From CAZRZN01 sp964604565 (GTDB taxonomy: Bacteria > Pseudomonadota > Alphaproteobacteria > Rhodobacterales > Rhodobacteraceae), in the NCBI GenBank assembly GCA_964604565.1, contig CAZRZN010000056.1, forward strand, positions 1-19,595: a stretch of 19,595 bases of DNA, written 5' to 3'. Below, piece by piece: positions 14,864-19,595 of the stretch. Position numbers and translations under genes: made by a program. The notes beneath the pieces are model-generated. The model saw only the letters and a list, made by a program, of their open reading frames with translations. It made no database searches and was not told the DNA's origin. Each line of letters starts with the position of its first letter. Within the stretch, counting starts at the first letter, position 1.

Positions 14864-15934
14864 TCAGTGTGCGGCGCGCATCGCTTCGGCGAAGCTGGCG
14901 ACATCCTCATGTGTCGTCGACCAACTGCACACGAGGCGGCCCGTGGCGAGCGCCTCCGGCCCATTGCCCTCACTGCCGCCCCAAGGGCTGTATACCGCAC
15001 CTGCCGCGACCAGCGCGTCATGCACCCGCTTGGGCGCGCGGAAGAAAAGCATGTTTGCGTGGGTCGGGTTGAGGATTTCTACGCCCATGTCACGCAACGC
15101 GGTGGCCAGGGCATCGCAACGCGCATTGGCTCGGGCGGCCAGATCCCTCCAGAGATCATCTTCGAGATAGGCCTGCATTTGCGCGGCCACGTAGCGGTGC
15201 TTTGAATACAGATGGCCCGCGCGCTTGACCCTGAGTTCGAATTCCTCGGCCCGGGAAAAGCCGCTGCTGGCGGGTTTGTCGGGGTCGAAAATCAACACGG
15301 CCTCGGCATCCATCAGGCCGTTCTTGGTGCCCCCGAAAACCGCAATGTCCACGCCGACCCTCCAGGTCATTTCCGCCGGGGTGCAGCCCAGCTTGACGCA
15401 GGCATTGGCAAAGCGCGCGCCGTCCAGATGCACCGGCAATCCGTGGTCACGGGCCACGCCGCACAGTGCGGAGAGTTCACCGAGCGTGTAGACATTGCCG
15501 CCCTCCGTCACGTTGGTGATAGATACAGGCCCGCGCTGCGGACCGTGGACTCCCCTGTTGCCCTCCCCCTCGATCGCGGCGCGCAGGGCGTCCGGCGACA
15601 TCCGGTCACCGCCCCGGACCAGCGTGAGCTTTGCCCCGCCTGTGTAGAACTCTGGCGCGTTGCATTCGTCCTCGTGGATATGCGCGACTTCGGAGCAGAA
15701 TATCGTCTGGAAGGGGGCACAAAGCGTGGCGAGCGACAGCGCATTGGCCGCTGTTCCCGTAGCAAGCAGATAGACGGCGGCCTCCGGTGCCTCGAACAGG
15801 TCGCGCAGACGGGTGCGCACCTCTGTGGTGATGTCATCTGCGCCATAGCTTGCCACAGATCCGGTATTGGCCCGTGTCAAGGCGTCGATAACCTCGGCCG
15901 GGACCGGCCCAGCGTTGTCTGATGCAAAATTCAT
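14864..15934 (-). CDS. ltaE: Low-specificity L-threonine aldolase family enzyme
   Basis: A 356-residue fold-type I PLP enzyme that should split L-threonine or allo-threonine into glycine and acetaldehyde. Seen: the N-terminal MNFASDNAGP, TGTAANALSL (59-68) for phosphate binding, HIHEDECNAPEF with the stacking histidine, HLDGARFANAC with Asp171, and the PLP lysine Lys204 in FGGTKNGLMDAEAV. The latter sequence is typical of the bacterial threonine aldolase/beta-eliminating lyase group. Length is normal. It is the last gene of a four-gene minus-strand unit; its ATG overlaps the stop of the ycgN-like gene (ATGA). No terminator is visible before the convergent hspQ gene. A related aldolase or deaminase specificity cannot be excluded. 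Confidence 0.9.
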   Translation of the reverse strand: MNFASDNAGPVPAEVIDALTRANTGSVASYGADDITTEVRTRLRDLFEAPEAAVYLLATGTAANALSLATLCAPFQTIFCSEVAHIHEDECNAPEFYTGGAKLTLVRGGDRMSPDALRAAIEGEGNRGVHGPQRGPVSITNVTEGGNVYTLGELSALCGVARDHGLPVHLDGARFANACVKLGCTPAEMTWRVGVDIAVFGGTKNGLMDAEAVLIFDPDKPASSGFSRAEEFELRVKRAGHLYSKHRYVAAQMQAYLEDDLWRDLAARANARCDALATALRDMGVEILNPTHANMLFFRAPKRVHDALVAAGAVYSPWGGSEGNGPEALATGRLVCSWSTTHEDVASFAEAMRAAH

Positions 15935-16407
15935 CGTGGTTCCTCGATGATGTGGTCTTCCCAGTCGTCTTCGTCGATCTCGAATTCGGGCACGGTGCGC
16001 TGCTGCATGCTGACGCCGGCCCTATGGACCGTCTCGGCGGTGCCGGAGATCAGCGGGTGCCAGTCGAAAAGCGGTTTGCCCTGCCACAAGAGTTTGTAGG
16101 CACAGGTTTCCGGCATCCAGTAGAGGTTCTTTTCCATGTTCGTCGGGCGCAGCACGATGCATTCTGGCACGAATTTGTGCCGGATTTCATATTGGCCGCA
16201 ACGACAGGTGGCGTCATCGAACAGGCGGCAGGCGACTCGTGTCAGGACCACCTCGCCGGTATCCTCATCCTCAAGCTTGTTCATGCAACACTTGCCGCAG
16301 CCGTCGCAGAGCGCCTCCCACTCCCGGTCGGACATGCGCGTCAATGGTTTCGTTTCCCAGAAGCGTGGCGCGAAACCGCGCCGTTCGATCGGATCGTTGC
16401 TGCTCAT
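15931..16407 (-). CDS. YcgN/YkgJ family cysteine-cluster protein (UPF0260)
   Basis: A 158-residue cytoplasmic protein. Nine cysteines are arranged as CDGCGKCC (34, 37, 40, 41), Cys60, CRCGQY (68, 70), Cys83 in PECIVL, and Cys102 in PETCAYKLL, the conserved pattern of the UPF0260/YkgJ family. These proteins are annotated as putative zinc- or iron-binding; no enzymatic role is established. The tail is very acidic (EFEIDEDDWEDHIIEE). The ATG at 16407 overlaps the ribF stop codon (ATGA) and gives the usual N-terminus before FWETKPL. A frame extending to 16440 lies inside ribF and is not needed. Tight coupling to ribF and the aldolase suggests coordinated amounts rather than a proven shared pathway. 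Confidence 0.88.
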   Translation of the reverse strand: MSSNDPIERRGFAPRFWETKPLTRMSDREWEALCDGCGKCCMNKLEDEDTGEVVLTRVACRLFDDATCRCGQYEIRHKFVPECIVLRPTNMEKNLYWMPETCAYKLLWQGKPLFDWHPLISGTAETVHRAGVSMQQRTVPEFEIDEDDWEDHIIEEPR

Positions 16408-17336
16408 AGGGTGGCCAGGATCTCTCGGGCCCGGGTGCAATCCGCGTCCATTTGCATGATCAGCGCGTCCAGACTGTCGAACTTCTCTTCCGGGCGCAGG
16501 AATTCGACAAGCCCGACCGACAGCGTCGCCCCGTAAAGATCGCCGGTAAAATCGAACAGATAGGTTTCGATATTGGCACTGTTTTCACCGAACATGGGCC
16601 GCACACCGACGGACGCCGCGCCATGATAGCGGCCCTTGTGGGGACCGTCGCGGACCTCGACCAGCACCGCGTAGACGCCGAAACGCGGCGGATGCAGGCC
16701 GTCGATGGACATGTTTGCGGTGGGATAACCCAATTCGCGGCCGCGCTGCTCGCCGCCGATGACCGGACCTTCGATCCGGTGCCAATGCCCCAAGAGCGCG
16801 GCCGCATCGGCGGGCCGGCCTTCAGTCAGTGCCGTGCGGATCGCGGTGGACGACACCTGAACGCCACCTGTTTCAAGCAAGTCTGACACGGTTACTCCAA
16901 ATCCCATTTCGTCGCCGAATTTCTGCAAGTGCTCGACCGTTCCGGCGCGCCCCTTGCCAAAGCAGAAATCCGAGCCGACGACCACATTGACCAGCCCCAA
17001 GCCGTCGCGGATCACCCTTGCGGCAAATTCCCGGGGCGTCAGAGAGGCCAGTGCGGTGTTGAAATTCAACTGATACAGACGCTCCACACCCAATTTTTCC
17101 AACCTTGCGGCGCGGGCCTCTGGACCCATCAGACGAAACGGCGCGGACCGCGGCGCGAAATATTCACGCGGATGCGGTTCGAATGTCATCACGCCCAGCG
17201 GGGCCTCGGGGGCGGATGCGCGCGCCAGCGCGATCACGGCCTGATGGCCCAGATGCACCCCGTCGAAGTTGCCAATGGCGGCGCTTGCACCGCGATCTTC
17301 GGCCCTTGTGTACTGATAATCTCGTATGATCCGCAT
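16404..17336 (-). CDS. ribF: Bifunctional riboflavin kinase / FAD synthetase
   Basis: A 310-residue enzyme that phosphorylates riboflavin to FMN and adenylates it to FAD. The N-terminal adenylyltransferase half has GNFDGVHLGHQ (22-32), with the HxGH-type nucleotide-binding signature, then FEPHPREYF (52-60), VVVGSDFCFGKGR (118-130) and VSSTAIRTAL (161-170). The C-terminal kinase half starts near 185 with HRIEGPVIGGEQRGRELGYPTANM, where PTAN (205-208) binds the metal and nucleotide, followed by GVYAV and GARYHG-like GRYHGAASVGVRP. The start at 17336 has GGAG upstream (17342-17345 region). The gene begins ten bases after the MocR regulator gene ends and overlaps the next gene by four bases. Confidence 0.95.
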   Translation of the reverse strand: MRIIRDYQYTRAEDRGASAAIGNFDGVHLGHQAVIALARASAPEAPLGVMTFEPHPREYFAPRSAPFRLMGPEARAARLEKLGVERLYQLNFNTALASLTPREFAARVIRDGLGLVNVVVGSDFCFGKGRAGTVEHLQKFGDEMGFGVTVSDLLETGGVQVSSTAIRTALTEGRPADAAALLGHWHRIEGPVIGGEQRGRELGYPTANMSIDGLHPPRFGVYAVLVEVRDGPHKGRYHGAASVGVRPMFGENSANIETYLFDFTGDLYGATLSVGLVEFLRPEEKFDSLDALIMQMDADCTRAREILATL

Positions 17337-17346
17337 GGGTGCTCCG

Positions 17347-18822
17347 TTAGCTGCCCATCGCGCGGGGTGCAAGCGCCGCAGCGATGCGTGCGACGCCGTC
17401 ACCGATCCTTTCGGAGGGGATGGAACTGTAGCCCAGCCGGTAAAAATGCCGTGGCACATCGGGCCCTGCGAAAAAGGCGGCGCCCGGTTCGATAAGCACG
17501 CTCTGGGCTCTCAGGTCGTCGGCCAGCGTGCCGGTGTGCACGCCATCCGGCGCCCTCATCCAGAGGCTGGACCCGCCGTGCGCGCCTTTCCCGGCGATCT
17601 CGAGCCCGTGGCGCGCCACGGCCTCCTCCATCACCTTGCGGCGCGCCCACAGCGCCTTGCCGATGCGCCTGATCAATGCGTCGTAGTGCCCAAGGCTGAG
17701 GAAATGCGCTGTTGTGCGCTGGATGTGGCCGGGCGGATGGCGCAGCACGCTGGCGCGCAGGGCGCGGGCCTCGCGGATGAATGGCGCCGACCCGACCATG
17801 TAGCCCAGCCGCAGCCCGGGAAAGAGCGATTTCGAAAAGCTGCCGATATAGATCACCCGGCCATCCTCATCGAGGCTTTTCAAGGCGGGGCTTGGAGGAC
17901 CGAGGTAGGACATGTCGAATTCGTAATCATCCTCCACGATCACGGCATTCAGGGCATCCGCGCGGTCCAGCAGTGCGCGGCGCCGGGCAGGTGGCAGGGT
18001 CGCGGAGGTCGGGCATTGGTGGCTGGGCGTGGTAAAGATGACCTGTGTGCCCTCGGGCAGGTGGTCGGCAGGAAGGCCGTGCTCGTCCACCGGAACGGCG
18101 TGGACCCGGCTGCGCGAGTGCCGCAGCAATTGCCGAAGCGCCGGGTAACAAGGGTCCTCGACGGCGGTGGTGCGATCCACGGCCAACAATTGCGCTGCCA
18201 GCCAAAGCGCGTTCTGCGCGCCCATCGTGATGAGGATTTCGTCAGGATGTGCGAGAATCCCGCGTCTGGGCAGCGTATGCCGCGTGATGAAGCTGACCAG
18301 CTCGGGGTCGTCCGCGTCGAATTGATCCTGCGTCAATGCATCGAAATTCCGTGCCCCCAGCGCCTGCATCGCGCAAAGGCGCCAGTTGGCGTGATCGAAC
18401 AGCGTCGGATCCGCCTGGCCATAGATGAAAGGGTATTTATAGCGCGTCCAATCGGACGGTTTGCCCATGCCGATCGGGGGACCGTCAGCAAATCGCTGCG
18501 CCAGCGCGGTGTCCCAGTCGACTCGATCCATGCGCGCCGCGGGGGCTGCGAAACCCGGCGGCTCCGGGGCATTGTCGCTGACGAAATAGCCCGATCTGCC
18601 ACGCGAGGTGAGGTAGTCGTTCGCAAGGAGTTCCGTGTAGGCCAGCGTCACGGTGATCCGGCTGACGCCCAGATGCTGCGCCAGTCTCCGGGTGGAGGGC
18701 AGCTTTTCCCCGCGCCTGAAGCGGCCGGCAAGGATACCCTCGGCAACCATTTGCTGAATGCGCGCCTGAAGCGTGCCCTGAGCGTTGGGGGCGAGGTGAA
18801 AGGTCTCGATGGGAATAGCCAT
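17347..18822 (-). CDS. MocR-type transcriptional regulator (GntR helix-turn-helix fused to aminotransferase-like domain)
   Basis: A 491-residue regulator. Residues about 15-80 are a GntR winged helix (LQARIQQMVAEGILAG, then KLPSTRRLAQHLGVSRITVTLAYTELLANDYL, ending with GRSGYFV). Residues about 115-491 form a fold-type I aminotransferase-like domain with MGAQNALWLAAQLL, TTPSHQCPTSATLP, EDDYEFDMSY and the presumed PLP-binding Lys331 in GSFSKSLFPGLRLGY. MocR proteins sense PLP or its adducts with amino compounds. Neither PdxR, GabR nor TauR identity can be assigned: no pdx, gab or taurine gene is adjacent. It heads a minus-strand unit with ribF, a cysteine-cluster protein and a threonine aldolase. 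The ribosome-binding site is poor (GGCTTTCGGG before the ATG). Confidence 0.92.
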   Translation of the reverse strand: MAIPIETFHLAPNAQGTLQARIQQMVAEGILAGRFRRGEKLPSTRRLAQHLGVSRITVTLAYTELLANDYLTSRGRSGYFVSDNAPEPPGFAAPAARMDRVDWDTALAQRFADGPPIGMGKPSDWTRYKYPFIYGQADPTLFDHANWRLCAMQALGARNFDALTQDQFDADDPELVSFITRHTLPRRGILAHPDEILITMGAQNALWLAAQLLAVDRTTAVEDPCYPALRQLLRHSRSRVHAVPVDEHGLPADHLPEGTQVIFTTPSHQCPTSATLPPARRRALLDRADALNAVIVEDDYEFDMSYLGPPSPALKSLDEDGRVIYIGSFSKSLFPGLRLGYMVGSAPFIREARALRASVLRHPPGHIQRTTAHFLSLGHYDALIRRIGKALWARRKVMEEAVARHGLEIAGKGAHGGSSLWMRAPDGVHTGTLADDLRAQSVLIEPGAAFFAGPDVPRHFYRLGYSSIPSERIGDGVARIAAALAPRAMGS

Positions 18823-18836
18823 CCCGAAAGCCTATT

Positions 18837-18868
18837 CTGGCCTTATCCCCTACGCAATCTGGACTTGC
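18837..18868. promoter_or_regulatory. Tandem direct repeat upstream of mocR, candidate MocR operator
   Basis: On the plus strand CTGGCCTTAT (18837-18846) and CTGGACTTGC (18859-18868) share eight of nine bases when the preceding T is included (TCTGGnCTT), with a 22-base period, close to two helical turns. They lie 15-46 bases before the mocR start codon. MocR regulators commonly bind tandem direct repeats, and I recall CTGGACYTAA-type repeats for TauR of Rhodobacter capsulatus. Autoregulation is inferred. Confidence 0.5.
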
Positions 18869-18959
18869 CTGATGGTGATGGAATGCTTCGACCGGTCAGG
18901 CCTGCAATTGTTCCTTGCGCTTTCCAGCCTCCGGGCCGCGGCGTGACAAGAAGCGTCTG

Positions 18960-18972
18960 GCAGAAGTTCTGC
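18960..18972. promoter_or_regulatory. Short palindrome between the Nudix and mocR genes
   Basis: GCAGAA-G-TTCTGC is a perfect six-base inverted repeat around a single base, in the 224-base gap between two minus-strand genes. It may be an operator or a weak end-of-gene hairpin for the Nudix gene. No T tract is present. Confidence 0.25.
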
Positions 18973-19046
18973 AAGACATGCACCAAGAGTGTCGGCCCTT
19001 GGCTGCACGGACCCCTCGCAGTCTGGTCGCCCGCGGGTTGACGGAT

Positions 19047-19595
19047 TCAATCGGTCCGCATCTGGACACCGCGCAAGCGCCGGAACAGGCTTTCCTCGTC
19101 ATCGTTGCGAAAGAAGGGCACGGAGGTGGGCGGCGTTTGATCCGTCGCGCGTGCAGCCACTTCTGCAAGAACCACCTCTGTGATGAAGGGCAGATCGTAA
19201 TCCCTGATGTCGTCGATGGCGATCCATTGAAGATGCGAAAGTTCATCCTCTGCGCCGTCGAAATCGTCGGGATCCGAGGCCAGGGCCTCTGCATTCAACA
19301 GGAAAAAACGCGCATCGAAGCGGCGCGGCCGCCCCGGTGGCGTGATGGCCCGAAAGACGAACTGCAAGCCTTCCGCTGATGGCCGATGTCCGGTTCCCGC
19401 GAATTTCAGCCAATCCCCGGGGATTGTGTCCGGCCATGGCGCGGCGACACCGAGAATCTGACCCGTTTCCTCCCAAAGCTCGCGCACGGCCGCAACAGCC
19501 AGCGCCTCGGCAACGCCCGGCTCTGCTGATTCTGACAGACGCGCCGCGCAAATCGCTGCCAGCTCTCCGGCCAGCGGTACCTTTGCGTCCGTCGG
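19047..19595 (-). CDS. Nudix hydrolase (partial, start outside window)
   Basis: The last 182 codons are present; the 5' end lies beyond the right edge, since the frame stays open to base 19595. The Nudix helix is visible just upstream of 19470: an E, seven residues (ALAVAAV), then RELWEETGQI, matching the E-x7-REUxEExGU part of the box. The glycine normally six residues before that first E is replaced here by alanine (A-EPGVA-E). Later blocks include FRAITPPGRPRRFDARFFL and EDELSHLQWIAIDDIRDYDLPF, which fit a Nudix core strand and the substrate side. These enzymes cleave nucleoside diphosphates linked to another moiety; the substrate is not predictable. The family in Rhodobacterales resembles large-insert Nudix proteins. 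Confidence 0.85.
   Translation of the reverse strand, partial: PTDAKVPLAGELAAICAARLSESAEPGVAEALAVAAVRELWEETGQILGVAAPWPDTIPGDWLKFAGTGHRPSAEGLQFVFRAITPPGRPRRFDARFFLLNAEALASDPDDFDGAEDELSHLQWIAIDDIRDYDLPFITEVVLAEVAARATDQTPPTSVPFFRNDDEESLFRRLRGVQMRTD

Noticed and set aside
17326..19041. Long open frame on the plus strand opposite the mocR gene
   Set aside because: It is antisense to a regulator with complete motifs, and its sequence is rich in Arg, His, Gly and Ala without any domain. It is a by-product of GC-biased third positions.
18915..19379. Plus-strand open frame that might be a divergent partner gene for mocR
   Set aside because: It runs into the antisense of the Nudix gene, has no ribosome-binding site and shows no recognisable sequence.
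1..19595. Mobile element, CRISPR array, toxin-antitoxin pair or defence island
   Set aside because: I saw no transposase, integrase, regular spaced repeats, target-site duplications or characteristic defence domains; gene order and composition look like core chromosome.

Overview
The window is GC-rich and reads as ordinary chromosome from an alphaproteobacterium of the Rhodobacteraceae (Roseobacter type). The reasons are the gene families and their order: a ChoV-type choline transporter ATPase, a DUF2125 periplasmic protein, dapC-type aminotransferase - ftsK - lolA, and a threonine aldolase downstream of ribF. Strong third-position GC bias produces long antisense open frames, which I treat as shadows. 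I see no rRNA, tRNA, insertion sequence, prophage or CRISPR array.

Layout. 1-1210: the end of a choW-like permease gene and choV, overlapping by ATGA. 1384-2149: two small secreted or lipid-anchored proteins converging on a strong bidirectional terminator (DUF4168 helical protein on +, glycine-zipper lipoprotein on -). 2411-3780 (-): a short-chain dehydrogenase and a short crotonase-fold protein, also joined by ATGA. 3935-5455 (+): a large DUF2125 periplasmic protein with a clear terminator. 5674-6885 (-): a UbiH/COQ6-type FAD hydroxylase, divergent from an amidase (6967-8295, +). 8446-13648 (+): a DapC-type aminotransferase, the FtsK DNA translocase 20 bases further on, then LolA behind its own likely promoter. 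13712-14308 (-): a lytic-transglycosylase lipoprotein. 14527-14853 (+): HspQ. 14864-18822 (-): a tight four-gene unit transcribed in the order MocR regulator, RibF, YcgN/YkgJ-type cysteine-cluster protein, threonine aldolase. 19047-19595 (-): a Nudix hydrolase running off the end.

How the genes work together. Much of the window is envelope and division housekeeping: FtsK (chromosome segregation at the septum), LolA (lipoprotein transport), the transglycosylase lipoprotein, the glycine-zipper lipoprotein and, if the DapC assignment is right, lysine/peptidoglycan precursor supply. The minus-strand unit at the right end couples a PLP-binding regulator to flavin cofactor synthesis and a PLP enzyme.

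I did not find a convincing new multi-gene defence or mobile system. The best leads are a tandem direct repeat in front of the mocR gene that resembles known MocR/TauR operator half-sites, the overlapping mocR-ribF-ycgN-ltaE unit it may control, and a crotonase-fold protein that appears to lack both classical catalytic glutamates. Smaller leads are a perfect spaced inverted repeat upstream of hspQ and a palindromic element between ftsK and lolA.
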